NCBI GenBank assembly: GCA_037903475.1
Contig: JBAJFG010000590.1
Span: forward strand, 620,001 to 684,000
Direction of reading: 5' to 3'
DNA: 64,000 bases
From: Ancylostoma caninum
Taxonomy: Eukaryota; Nematoda; Chromadorea; Rhabditida; Ancylostomatidae
The notes beneath the pieces were generated by a model, which worked only from the letters and a program-made list of their open reading frames with translations, did not search any database and was not told where the DNA came from. Made by a program: the position numbers and the translations under genes. Below are positions 52,936 through 63,745 of the stretch, one piece after another (the stretch's first letter is position 1; every line of letters begins with the position of its first letter).

Positions 52936-55084
52936 TCAGTTCGTTTACACGTGACGATGCTGCATTTCTTGGACTCCTGGATCAAACTGATGGTGTCCGT
53001 GCCCCACCTTCTTGTCACTATATCCTTCTTGTGAACGACTCTGTGACCGCTCAGGTCGAACGTCGCCCGCTGACGTCACTTATCCAACGGGTTCCGCGGC
53101 TTATATCCACGCGCGTCCAGCGCTCTGCTTTACAGCTGCGAATGCTTAGAAACACAGTCGTCTTTTCTCTGTTTTTGAGGTCAGACCTTGTTCTCAGCGC
53201 ATCCTACGTCTACGTCTGCGATGATCTCACTGGAATCTCGCTAGTTGCGCCTCGATTTTTTGTGTTTGCTATTTTGCCAGCAACAAAAACTGTCGAACAG
53301 TGCTTGTTGCCTGTAGTGTCTGTGCGCTTGCGCAGACTAGTTGATCCGGAGAACCAGCCGCCAGACACTCATCCATGTCGCTCCATTCCCGCGCACTATC
53401 CTTGGCTATTACCTGTGTTTAACACTGTTGTTTTTGCAACGTTTGTATGCGCCAAGTAACAAGAATAGCACAGCCGACACGGGTGTTTTCTGCGCATGGA
53501 CAGTAATGAGCGAATTTCTTCCGAACAAAAAATATACGATCTCTGTTACATTATTATGTCCAATACTCTATTGTATTTCGGTTCATTATTCTGTTGTTCA
53601 TTCCGTTGTACCAATTCATTACCTATTCTATTATTTGAACCTAAAACTTTGATAATACAGGGGCATCAAAAAGTTTCTGGCCTCCGCTCGCCTGTTCCAT
53701 ATTTCCGTGCAGTTTGGGCAGCATCTTGTAGGGTGGAGCCTTTCATGTTTATTTGCAAGGTTTGATGAGATTTCGTTTGACATCCCAGAAATACGAACGT
53801 TTTATCCAAGCCAAGGTATGGTTATCGCTCAAAAAACGGGTATCCAGCGAGAAGCAGCCGACGAATTTTAGTTTTGTAAACGAACATTATTGAACAAAAT
53901 TTAAATCCGCCCCCAAATTCTAAACAAAGAAGAAGTCTCCTAACATTCCAGGATAAAATTTTGGAACTCAATTTTTTTTCAATGGAGTGACGGCCAGAAA
54001 CGGAGCGACCTCTGATCAACGAGCAGAGACAAGACGGAGGCAAATTACTGCCTCTGTAGAAAAAGTTATTAAGCATCGCAGACAGGCTCTAGAGGCAGAA
54101 AGTGCGCAAGGATCTGAGCTATACAAAACTACTTTTGGAAATTTTCTAGGCAACCATCTAATATTTCTAACATCCGCAGAACAATGAGTCTCTGAGACCC
54201 TTTCGGCGTTCAAGTTGAATATTCAAAGAAGATTTCTGGGAGTTTTGTAAAAAGCGGAACGGAAATTCTGCAGCATCTTGACTGCCGATAGGTGGCGAAT
54301 TCACTGCCAAGATTTGAAGTCCCAAGCCTGGAGTAATGGGTCAGGATGGGCAGATCTCTAAGACCTGCACGGAACCGGGGACGAAAACGTCTAGCCCAAA
54401 GTTCTGTGGGATAGAGAAAAGATTGTGTCACCTAACCACCTGTATGTAAGCTCCAATGAAGTGGATAATTATAATGCTACCTCGTTCCGCCCCTTTTGAG
54501 AACGAGCCAGGAAAAATGACTGCAGAAGTTCAACTATGGAGTTCAGGCTCTTCAATGAGACATCTTTCTTAATTAAATTGCAGTGTTTCATTAAAATGCA
54601 AATGGATTTCGCTAATTCAGCCAATTCATAGATATGGTCTAATGACTAGCTACTAGAATCCGTAAGAAAATTTGAAACGGCACTTCAGCGGAACAAAACA
54701 AATAATGAAAAAGTGTCTAATTTCGGTGTTTAAATTCGGATGATAAAAATTCTTATAAAAATGGATAAGTCTAATAAAATGGCAAGATGCAGAGTGTTTT
54801 GACCTTGAGGGATGCACATTCATTTCCTTCAAAATTTCACTGCGGTAGCTAATCTGCAAGTGGTTCAGGCCGGAATCTTTTTGATATCCCTGTATCTTCT
54901 ATGTTTCTATTACTACACACTTCGCGGTTTATTATACTAATATTACAATTCATATAAGAGCTAACACAACCATTTTCCTCCCTCTACATCTTCTCTCGTT
55001 TTTAACTAACTGCTGGTACCTTTGCGTGTTTACAAGCAGATTTTTCCAGAATTATGATTTCTCCTCTAGATACCTACACATTAA
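52936..55084. other. Intergenic with one transposon end
   Basis: At 53,655 TACAGGGGCATCAAAAAGTT, then TCTGGCCTCC, resembles a Tc1/mariner terminal repeat; the partner end is not found, although GGCCAGAAAC recurs at 53,990. A 142-codon plus frame (53,031-53,459) has no domain and looks compositional. Confidence 0.35.
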
Positions 55085-55320
55085 GGCCTAGCTTCTCAAG
55101 TTTTTTGGTGTTTTCCCTTAATTGTTGGACCGCTTTGGGGAGATCTGCTGGAACTCCTCATCATTTGAAAATCATCTACAAACATATCATGAAGGATATC
55201 CGCAGTGCTAGTTTTTTTCTCAAATTTCCTGTCCTTGCTCAGAGTCTGTCCTTTCTTTTGTAGCCATTTCCACAGTTTCGGTAAAAACAAAGTGGAGAAA
55301 ACAATACCAGAGAAGCGTAG
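55085..55320 (-). pseudogene. Degraded LINE reverse-transcriptase palm fragment
   Basis: On the minus strand: RFSGIVFSTLFLPKLWKWLQ, DILHDMFVDDFQMM (corresponding to LRFADDIVL, with FVDD for FADD), and, after one frame change, AVQQLRENTKKLEKLGLNV (the ELQxxLxxLxxxSxKxGLxxN stretch). This is the RT catalytic region of a third LINE type, closer to FADD-class elements than to the YADD CR1 and RTE copies in this window. Neighbouring RT motifs were not found. Confidence 0.5.
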
Positions 55321-56479
55321 AGGGTTTTTTTTTCTTCTAAAATCCGCTACATATTTGTATCGCCAAATTAAGCAGGCGACCTTATGAAGGTCTTTTCATT
55401 GAGTCACTCACCTAACGACTTCTTTTACTATAAGGTGTTACATAAGTCCTTGCTCTTTATTCAGCTGCGATTATTTGCACCCCACTGCTATTTTTTCGTA
55501 ACGTTCTGTATTTCTCCTGAAAGCGCTTTCCTTCCTCTATAAACACATCTTCATCATGTCTCAAAGAACTTTTGAATTCCTTAATTTTAGGCTTAAGAAG
55601 ACAAACGTCAAATTGAGAAAAAACTCCATTCCCTTTATGTATTCAATACGGATATTTGAACGTGTAACGTAGTATATAAAATCGGAATAACATCATGAAT
55701 GGAGCTGCTGGAGGGCCAGTCTGGCGATGTTGGCAAGGGTGGAGTCCGACCTGATCAGGGGTAAGATGACGAGAACATTGACTGGATTCTTTTAGCACAG
55801 TGAGCACATTTATTTGGTAACAAATAGATGGAGAAAACTCCATCCGAAAAAAAAGCGCAAGGACTCATATTAACGCCTAATAGTTTAATGCACTCAAAGA
55901 TTAGCTAGAGCATTCGGATAAAAAAGAAATTACATATATAGACTTGAAACAATTATATCTTCCGCACTAATACCAGGGCAACGGGAAACTTTTAGAAAAA
56001 TCTTTCATTACAAATAACTTGAGAGACAGGGAATGGACATGCAGGATATTTGAATATATCCGCTAATCTATTTATGAGGGGTGTTTAAGATCAACAGTGA
56101 ATCTGCTGCTACAAGCTTCATAATTTTGGGAATGGTTATGGCAGAAACAAAAAGTTATGAAAACTTCGCACATCAGTCTTCCACCAGCCTCATACTCTGA
56201 AACGCCAACTTTTTTCGCCTAATAATTGACTTTCCTTAGCCGAAGTTGCCTCATCAGGCTATTCTTGATTGTTCCCTTTTCTCCCTCAAATCGGAAATTT
56301 CTGTGTTCGCGCTCAATCGGGCTGTATAAATTTTTCCTGAAGTCATTGTTCCTCAACACTCACGCAATAGTCACCGATCCAGCGTTCCCATTTCTCATCG
56401 CAGCATCTGTCTCCGTAAAGATTGGAGATTTTCTAGACAGCAAATCATTCCACTTATTGGGTTTGTTTCACACCATTTG
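55321..56479. other. Intergenic, nothing recognised
   Basis: No supported gene. Short unsupported frames only. Confidence 0.3.
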
Positions 56480-56700
56480 GTAAACAATTATTCATCACAA
56501 TCCACAACGGGATAATGTGTCTGTTTCGTGCACATCTTCACGGCCAAATCCACTTGAACGACCGGTTTCATGGCTAAAAAAGCACAAAGGCTTCGCTAGA
56601 AAAGCTTTACTTTCTGCGGCGTGTTGCCGATTCCATCCGAGCAGCATTGTCTACTTTCACGAACGCTTCTCCTTGCCACCTTTAAGAGCGATCCGGTGCG
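56480..56700. repeat. Interspersed repeat shared with 16.37-16.66 kb
   Basis: Aligns in the same orientation with the 16.4-kb copy (GTGTCTGTTTCGTGCACATC, GGCCAAATCCACTTGAACGA, CATGGCTAAAAAAGCACAAA). The matching minus peptide VQVDLAVKMCTKQTHY supports a protein-coding origin on the minus strand. Confidence 0.45.
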
Positions 56701-56880
56701 CCACTCAGCTGTCACTGAACCTCATCTCCCAACCGAAGCAGCTGTGTTGAATCCCTTCATCTATAGTTGGTTGTCTTAATGTCCTTCTATGAGATTTTCA
56801 TTCTATTCCATCTTACTAAGCAAGGTTACCTGGCTATTAAATGCTCATATGTGCGTTATACTAGATATAAAAATATTGTG

Positions 56881-57571
56881 TTGGGGAATAAGTTTGTTCG
56901 GTCTTTTTTAATTTGTTTTTTCACGTTGATTTGAGCATTGTTTTAGTTGACATCGTAGTACATTTTGTAGCATTTGGTTCGCTCTTTGCAACCATTGCAA
57001 CCCCATTTTTCAATTCTCGCTTTACCTTGTTTTCTACTGTATGAATTGTGACTTCGAATTTGCTATTCGAAAATTCGATGGTTCGCAAAAATTCGGAAAT
57101 TCGAATATTCGAAAATTTGGGGGTCCCCGAAAATTCGAATATTCGGATATTCGAAAAATATTTTCGAATGTAAAACTCTATTGACTACCCATGTCAGCAA
57201 AATTGAACCTCCTCCCAACTGACTATCGTTGGGCTTCAATCGTGGATCAAATGTGGTTCAATTAACTAGGGATATCAACGACGCTTGGAGAGAAACCTTT
57301 ACTCCTAAAAGCACACCATAGAAGTTAGAAGCGATAAACTCACTTCAGACAGGGCAAATTTGGCTTTGAAGTTGCTTTTCGTTCTGGACACCCAGTTTGT
57401 GAGACATAAAGGCGATTATCCGCTAAGCTTGCTTTAAATGTAAGAAAAGTCACCATTTATGCTAACTCTCAACAACGTGTAAGTTTAGCTAACATATTCC
57501 GTGCAAAACCCCAAAATGCTCGATGAGTGGTGATCGTCCACATTGAAAACCGAACGAACTTATTCCCAACC
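56881..57571. mobile_element. Mariner-like element, 0.69 kb, with ~30-base inverted ends
   Basis: The left end TTGGGGAATAAGTTTGTTCG (then GTCTTTTT) and the right end read inward TTGGGAATAAGTTCGTTCGG (then TTTTCAATG) are inverted repeats. No intact transposase; the interior contains a block of TTCGAATATTCG palindromes (57,053-57,172). Size and ends suggest an internally deleted mariner-type or MITE element. Confidence 0.6.
57053..57172. repeat. ATTCGAAAATTCGAAT palindrome block
   Basis: About ten overlapping ATTCGAA/TTCGAAT motifs, interrupted by GGGGGTCCCC near 57,120 (itself a palindrome). A similar, shorter block lies at 540-600. Likely able to form cruciform or hairpin structures. Confidence 0.7.
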
Positions 57572-58504
57572 CAATAAATGAGTTTCTGTCGTTTACATAA
57601 CTTCGTACCACGTTTTCCGCTGTTTTATTTTCCTTCTAATCGTTAGCTCCTACGTATATCCTCCAGAAGCGTTTATTCCTTCTATAAAAACCCTTATGTT
57701 CTGTTTCATTACCTCAATCTGCTCAGTTTTGGTCTTAGTGACGGAAATATACATAGAGGCGGGAGCAAAACAGTATTTTCGAAAAGCTCCTTATTTTGAC
57801 TGAAGTCTTGAGGTATGCGGATAATGAATGCTGTATGATATGTTTTAAACCGAAAAATGTGTCAGACATATTCGAATTCGAAAGCCCCATTGCGAGTAGT
57901 TTTGGATGACTGAAGGGGAGGTAGCAGTACCACCCTCAAAGAGTTAGAGAAAGGACTCTGACCTGCTTACTTTTGCGAACAATCTATTTTTTATGTCAGG
58001 TTTCAGATCAAAAATCAAATCAATTGAGAAGTACGGTTCCTACTAGTTTCTAATTTCTTTAAATAACATCTCTTATGGAGCTCTTGGAGAGCTGCTTTGA
58101 CGATATTTATAATTGAAATGTGGTGATAACAGGTACGTAGCTCGGAAAATCGCCAAGCAGAATGTCCCCTTGAAATAGGACTGTCTTTGCTCAATGAATT
58201 GTTTAAACGGTACATCTAATACATGAAGTGTAGACGGTCAGGTAGGCTCAAAGCGCTCTTCGTTTCTTATCCAAATGAATGGTTGACAGGAGCATGCGAT
58301 CTGTTTCAAACTGAATATGCCTTTTTGGACTTAGAAGGAAGTGATGAGTGATCATTCCTTCCATAGTGGCCTATCATATGATAGGCAGAGATCCATCAAG
58401 AAGTTTCGACCACTTCTAAGCCCCGAATAGGAAGCACAGAGAGGCATCGAATATGCAGCTTTTCCGGCATCTCCTTACTCTTTTTCCTAACACAAAGTCA
58501 TCCA

Positions 58505-58848
58505 TCATGGATTTCCTGAACAAGAGGATAGAAACATTCTGTAAATGAAAAAATTAGCTTTCTCATGCTCTACAAAATTTGCCAGATGCACGAATTTGAG
58601 GAACAATTGAGGCGGAACAAAAACGGCACGAGTGCACGCTTGGGTATACGTAGCTTTTTTCAAAAGCAACAATATGTAGCTGAGCATATAATTAGAACTT
58701 GCCTTTTCACCTCCATCTCGAACTATGTATGCACCAAATACATCACTCTTTTTCGCTCTGGTATCTCTGCAACAATCTTCGCTTGTGAAACGGACCTTGC
58801 CATCCAGAAAAACAACGACATTGGGATTTTTCCTTGGCTGGATGAGTG
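58505..58848 (-). CDS. Possible two-exon 3' end of an unrecognised gene
   Basis: The minus exon 58,848-58,711 (acceptor TTTCCAG, donor GAG|GTGAAA) encodes LIQPRKNPNVVVFLDGKVRF and TSEDCCRDTRAKKSDVFGAY, then IVRDGG, which looks like a small domain with a CC pair. A possible last exon (acceptor TTGTTCAG, 58,515-58,505) gives GNP and TGA in the right phase. Upstream exons were not found. Read-through of the first exon without splicing is also open to the same region, so the structure is uncertain. Confidence 0.3.
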
Positions 58849-59469
58849 CTGGAAATTTCGCTTCTCTCTGTTTTTCCTGGAGTGCTCACCCCGATTTTGT
58901 TCCAAGGTTCAAGTGGATAGGGCATTAAAATAGAAAAAAAAAACAACATGTAAATGTCATATTTCGTTAAACTAGCTTTACCCTTGCATTGAACGAATAT
59001 GAATAAATGCCTTCTTGAGTGCATTCGATTGGATGTTCTGACAATTTCCACTTTTGCATTTCTTAAGACAATATTCAATCTGCTCCTTTTTTTTGTTCTC
59101 TATTTCACTGTTTTGATTATGAATTATCCTCGAACACTACTCATTTATGGATAACATGCTACCCACTGCTTGGCAAGGCTAAAGTTTGAATACTACTGAC
59201 CATAAATCTTCTCTACCCATAGTAAAATGCCGAATTCGTTGAGGTTATTGTACCCTCCGAGAATCTCGCAAAATAACGTCAATTAGGCAAGGCAGCGTTT
59301 TTGAATTAGCCTTGTTTTTTACCTTTCTTTTTGTTCTTTCTAACTTGTTTCACGTCTTATGCTCTTTGTTTTACTTTGAGATATAACAGCACTAACCTTG
59401 CCGCTCTTTCTATTCAGGTTGTTTGGCGTTTCTGGAGTGCTACAAATAAATAAGTGAATCTATGCACAA
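58849..59469. other. Upstream region of the 59.5-kb gene
   Basis: AT-rich DNA with no supported exon. GCCTATCATATGATAGGC (58,366-58,383, just outside) is an 18-base perfect palindrome. Confidence 0.3.
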
Positions 59470-59475
59470 TTTCAG
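59465..59475 (+). promoter_or_regulatory. Likely spliced-leader acceptor
   Basis: CACAATTTCAG ends 13 bases before the ATG at 59,489. With no upstream exon and an AT-rich outron before it, this suits a nematode trans-splice site (consensus TTTCAG). Confidence 0.5.
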
Positions 59476-59488
59476 TTCAACACATGCA

Positions 59489-61892
59489 ATGCGGTTACTA
59501 ATTGTCTTTCCACTACTGGTCGCCTACTGCTCAGCTTACGAGGATCTCTACATATTAATCGATGAAATCAGTCTTTATAATTGCAGAGGAGGTTGGTTAC
59601 ACAGTGTTATATGTAATTCAATCATGGGCACCATTCTTTTCTGGATCTCCTTCTCTTTTCTTTCTCCAAGCAATAGCAATGGCAATTCCATACTTCAATT
59701 CTTGTCCCGGTTTCGACTGAATTTACATACTTTGCTCTTTCTTCAGTTTTTTTTTCATAACAGTAACCCTGCAAGTGCACTGTTTTCGAGTAAACACTGA
59801 TAAGATCGACGAAAAAAGGGCTTCCTTGCATTTGAGCTTGTTCCAATACACTCGAGGGTGTACTCGAGGGTGTGCCGGTTCTTTGCGTCTCGTACAAACT
59901 TCTCATATTTCATTCTTTTTCTCCTATCTCCACGTTTAGTTCCGCACTGCATTCCACATAGATGGGGTGAGAATTAGCCAGTCAAGATTGATAATGACAG
60001 ATTACTTTAAAAATCATGCAGGTATCAGTTTCATTTCAATTTTTGTTCCAATACACTCGAGGGTGTACTCGAGGGTGTGCCGGATCAACACGAAAAAAAA
60101 AGCAGCTAAGACAAATACGAAATTATCTCGGTGCTCCGTGTACCATCCCATTTACTTAATACTGTGTGTACTCTATTGAAGGAAGTGTGTCACCTCTGTG
60201 TTTCGTGAGCCGAAATACCAACAGACTCCAGACCTGCTCGTCACGCTAATTCCAAAGATGTACGTTAAAGCTCATAAAAATGACGAAAACCCCGTTTCCG
60301 GAGGGTCAGAAAGTGCAATTCACGGACCACCTGGGCGGAGCGGTCCGTGAATGTGCTGGATGCCCGCCACGTCTGCAGCGTTGGCCAACACGTCTAGACG
60401 TGTCCGATCGATGAGATCAACGGCTTCCGTCCCCTCGGCTCGACAAACTGTTACAAATCTCGTCCCGAAAAACGTTTGAAAGTAGGGTTTAAAGACCTTC
60501 TTGTAAATTTTTAGGAATACCATTGGATTCAGCGTGTCGAGGAGATTCAGAATCTGGTAAAAGCTCAGACATGAAAACGAGGTGACACATTGCCTTTGAG
60601 CACAGAAAAATGTCCCCTAATTATGCTTCGCCTGTGCTCATGCGTAGTTTTCCTCACTCTCTTCCTCTCTTCCATCTGTTTTCCTTTTTTATTATTCATG
60701 CTTTATTCTGACCGCCTTCATTTTCTCGGTTTGTAGCAGTTTATCCCCTCTTTACACCTGAATAATAATAATAAACATCTCCACGGTGGAGCTGTTCATC
60801 CGAAATTTCTGGATAAACAGCTGCGCTGTGGATCCACTTATCCACTTTTTTCTTTCAGTGTTTCCTATTGAAATTTAGTTGGGAACCAGAAATGCCTTTC
60901 TTCATTGCGATTTGTGGAACCCATTTTTGGAAGACATTAGTTTTGGTCACGGCAGAGAATTGGGAAGAACAGTGTCCTCCATCATACTCTTACAAGGAAC
61001 TGTTTTTATGCTATAGGAGACATTATGTATATGTCCAGATCAGTTCTCGTACTGAACTGCACTGCTTTTGGTTTCATCTCGAATGAAATTGTGAAGCATA
61101 GCGGTTTTTCCGAAACGTAGCCATTCATCCGGCCGTGTAGCTGTTTACCCGACGGTGTGTCGGTTTACCCGATGGTGTAGTGGTTTACCCGAGAGTGTAG
61201 CTGTTTATCCCAACGTTGCCACGCCCATAGCGGATAAACAATTCTCGCTCTTTTTTTTTCTTTCAGTATTTCCTATTGAAATTTTGTGCTAGGGATGCAG
61301 AGCATTCTATGATAGACATGGTTCATATGGATTTTTTTTCTGTTTTTGCTCCGCACTAATTGTCGTTTTCAGTTAAGAACGAGATAAAAATTGAAGAAGA
61401 AGATGTAAATATTGTGAATGATAAAGGAAACAAGGTAATCGATTCAATTTCATCATTGTTTGTGTTCGCAGTGCATCTCAGAACTACCATACAGGTTTAT
61501 TATATCCACGCTCCGGGAAACTATTCATTGCATTTCAAAAGGATCAAAGTAGAAAAAGACTTCGGTTTCTTAGCCGGCGAAATTGGCGTCACTCTACAGG
61601 TGCCCATCATTGAAGGTCCTGCAGGTGAGCTTTTTGGCACTTCGCTCCTTCCTTTCTCTTCTTAACTCCAAATGGTCTGATATAGGATCTTCTGGAGCTA
61701 CTATTTCCAGGAATCAGATTCGATCTGCCCTACACAATGGTGCCAGAAACAGGGTTGTTGTCGCAGCAGTGCGACGAGCACAGCGGCATCATCGAGCGAA
61801 ACGGACGACAGTATTGGTGCGAGTTTGATTTATCTTCGCGGTTGAGTCAAACCCGTTGCGACGGCCTGGGCAGGATGTTGTTTTGCAGTTGA
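59489..61892 (+). CDS. Secreted protein of ~178 residues, three exons
   Basis: Exon 1 (59,489-59,591) encodes a signal peptide MRLLIVFPLLVAYCSA, cleaved near residue 16, then YEDLYILIDEISLYNCRG; donor GAG|GTTGGT. Exon 2 (61,373-61,624; acceptor TCGTTTTCAG, donor CAG|GTGAGC) encodes KNEIKIEEEDVNIVNDKGNK, VYYIHAPGNYSLHFKRIKVE and GEIGVTLQVPIIEGPAG. Exon 3 (61,711-61,892; acceptor TATTTCCAG) gives IRFDLPYTMVPETGLLSQQC, ERNGRQYWCEFDLSS and CDGLGRMLFCS with a TGA. All phases (1, 1) fit. Five Cys and alternating hydrophobic strands suggest a disulphide-bonded beta-rich extracellular protein; an ML/GM2-activator-like lipid-binding fold is conceivable but not shown. Intron 1 (1.78 kb) holds repeats. 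An alternative acceptor at 61,685 would give a basic, less plausible C terminus. Confidence 0.65.
59838..60083. repeat. 41-base exact direct repeat in intron 1
   Basis: TTGTTCCAATACACTCGAGG followed by GTGTACTCGAGGGTGTGCCGG occurs identically at 59,838-59,878 and 60,043-60,083. The unit itself contains CACTCGAGGGTGT/ACTCGAGGGTGTG twice. Confidence 0.85.
60324..60352. repeat. Short stem-loop in intron 1
   Basis: TTCACGGACC and GGTCCGTGAA pair around about ten GC-rich bases (ACCTGGGCGGAGC). Function unknown. Confidence 0.5.
60780..60832. repeat. 22-bp-arm hairpin in intron 1
   Basis: TCCACGGTGGAGCTGTTCAT(CC) pairs with GGATAAACAGCTGCGCTGTGGA, with a few mismatches, around GAAATTTCT. It lies just before a pseudo-acceptor CTTTCAG that is repeated at 61,258. 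Confidence 0.5.
61131..61210. repeat. 20-base tandem repeat, four units, in intron 1
   Basis: Units GGCCGTGTAGCTGTTTACCC, GACGGTGTGTCGGTTTACCC, GATGGTGTAGTGGTTTACCC and GAGAGTGTAGCTGTTTATCC follow head to tail. The GGGTGT/ACCCGA theme recalls the 41-base direct repeat earlier in the same intron. Confidence 0.8.
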
Positions 61893-62140
61893 ATGGATCG
61901 CACACGACGCAATTTAACACAATGAAATCACTCTCTGGTGGTGAAACGGTGTTTTTTCCAAGAGTTGCCGAAGTCAGAGTAAAGCAGAAGGTGCTATGAA
62001 ACGGTCCGCCCTTTGTTACTGTTGAGTAGTAGTGGCGGACGAAGAGGGCGGAGGGAGGAGGCGGGAGGTGGGATAAAATGATGAATAAAAATCTTGTGTT
62101 AGTTCACTTTTATTCCTAATCATTATTTTTTAAACAGTTA
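61893..62140. other. 3' flank of the secreted-protein gene
   Basis: No clear AATAAA immediately downstream of the stop; ATGAATAAAAATC occurs at about 62,079. The stretch then enters the AT-rich/C-rich repeat. Confidence 0.3.
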
Positions 62141-62400
62141 AAAGTAACTACTCATTATTTATTTATTTATTATTTGTTTATTTATTTAGTGCACTCAAGG
62201 TGCGTGGACAATGAGCAACAAACTAGAACTACATAAAATGACAGCATAGTAAAAAAAGGAGTAGTATGATTAATGTCTTCATTAGTTTCGTTTTCCATCC
62301 GTGTTCCCAAAACGGCGGAGACCCCACTCTTTTCCCACGCCTTTTCCCCCCCCCCCCTCCCGCTTTTCTGCTTTCGCCACCGTTGGGTAGGGACAGAAAA
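62141..62400. repeat. TTTA microsatellite and interspersed repeat, copy 3
   Basis: (ATTT)n at about 62,155-62,190 is followed by GTGCACTCAAGGTGCGTGGA, a LINE-3'-end-like segment on the minus strand, then (minus strand) GAGTGGGGTCTCCGCCGTTT and GGGAACACGGATGG, matching the repeats at 23.3 and 26.8 kb. A run of 11 C lies at about 62,346. Confidence 0.5.
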
Positions 62401-63020
62401 GCAAAGTGGACGTACGTCTGAAAGCTGAGTATATTTTTACTAGAATATTCCTCTTTCAGAGGCGTGACAACGTATAGTAGAAGTTTGTTATAAGGCTGAT
62501 TTTAACTTCATCTCACTTAAACCACCTAAATTCGGGAACTGCGACCATTTCTGGGCATAACATGCGGAAAAGAATGGAAAAGTAAGGTACCAAGTGGAGA
62601 TATATCCTTAACAAATGCACCGGTGCTCAATTTATGAATTGTGCTCTGCGGATGACATGAGCATAGCTAGAATACCCTCCAGGACAGTTCATAATTGTAA
62701 AGGCCTGTGACCTGATAATTGTAAGGCCTACATTCTATTCTAGTCTCATCTTTCGGGCTAATTCTGTTGTCGCTACTAAGGAAACGTTGTCTTAGAAGGG
62801 AAAAACTCCATCTAGCAATGCGTGCACGTCCCCAGCGGTCAGCTGACGATCTGCGATTCCTAGCCAAATTTGTCGCGGATATCGATCGCGACCACACGCG
62901 TAGTTGGTAACCGGCCCACTCGCAATCACCTGGATTATCCATAACCACACATACGGTGCGGCATAACTGCTGGCTTCGAAATAGTTCCGGGTTCAAAAAA
63001 GGTTATGAGCGTGTGAATGA
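62401..63020. other. Intergenic, one unsupported frame
   Basis: A 109-codon minus frame (62,667-62,996) has Arg-rich composition with no recognisable domain. Confidence 0.25.
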
Positions 63021-63328
63021 ATGGAATTCATTTCATTGCTGAGCTACAATGATGATCCCTATTACAGCAGATATTGCGACCTATGCGGAGTAGGAGAACG
63101 GCTACAGACCGAATTGAATCGAGGAGGGCATCAGGTTTGTTCCACTCTCCTATGCTCATTGGGCTGTTTATTCGATTGGTACGCATTTTATTCTGTGCTT
63201 TGCTCAGCTAGAACAAAGGGCAACTGAACCTGGTTTCCTCGTATGGCGGCAGATCTTCCTACTTTTTTCTTTCTCATCATTATTTCTATTCTTAACTTGA
63301 TATCGTCTAGGCGATAAAAGAAACGTAA
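63021..63328 (+). CDS. Small three-exon gene candidate, ~54 residues
   Basis: ATG 63,021 opens MEFISLLSYNDDPYYSRYCD, then CGVGERLQTELNRGGHQ, to a donor CAG|GTTTGT (63,135). A 73-base intron ends TTTGCTCAG (63,207) and exon 2 gives LEQRATEPGFL to CTC|GTATGG. A 70-base intron ends CGTCTAG (63,310) and exon 3 gives AIKET and TAA. All phase 0. The first part may be an internal exon of a longer gene. The family is not recognised. Short exons make chance agreement quite possible. Confidence 0.3.
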
Positions 63329-63507
63329 AGCAACGGATTTTGAATGTCTAAAAACAACAGAGTATCAGAGGTCTTGGGAAGCGGATTCATGCTCATTTTC
63401 GCTTCATCCTAGTACATATAATTATATGCAAATTACTTAGGATCATTTTAGTTTTCGTTTCGTGCAATATCCTTATACAAAAACTAATCAGTGTAATAAG
63501 TTTCTAC

Positions 63508-63745
63508 CTGCACTCATCAGTGAAGTAGAAGAAACTTCTTAAAGTGTAAATTGTTAAATTTGACATATTTTTGCATAAAATTAGAAGTATAGTCATATAA
63601 ATTGTGAGAATAGAAATTACTGTAGAAAATGTAGTAACTTTATTTAGATTTATAATGTCTGGATCAACTCCAAAATCGGTCATTGACAGCGTAACTGATC
63701 CATTGGTGGATTTTTCATCGAACAACTCGAAAATAAGTAAACAAT
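63508..63745 (-). CDS. Possible N-terminal exon of a membrane receptor
   Basis: The minus frame reads LFDEKSTNGSVTLSMTDFGV, then a hydrophobic segment (FSTVISILTIYMTILLILC) followed by KNMSNLTIYTLRSF, to a donor CAG|GTAGAA at 63,507. An NGS glycosylation site before a first transmembrane segment and a KxMSxxxIYxLR after it are what serpentine receptors show at TM1. No further exons were found, and it overlaps an open plus-strand frame, so only one can be real. Confidence 0.3.

Noticed and set aside
53031..53459. 142-codon plus frame with hydrophobic stretches
   Set aside because: No recognisable family, no splice or trans-splice context, adjacent to repeats; composition could explain it.
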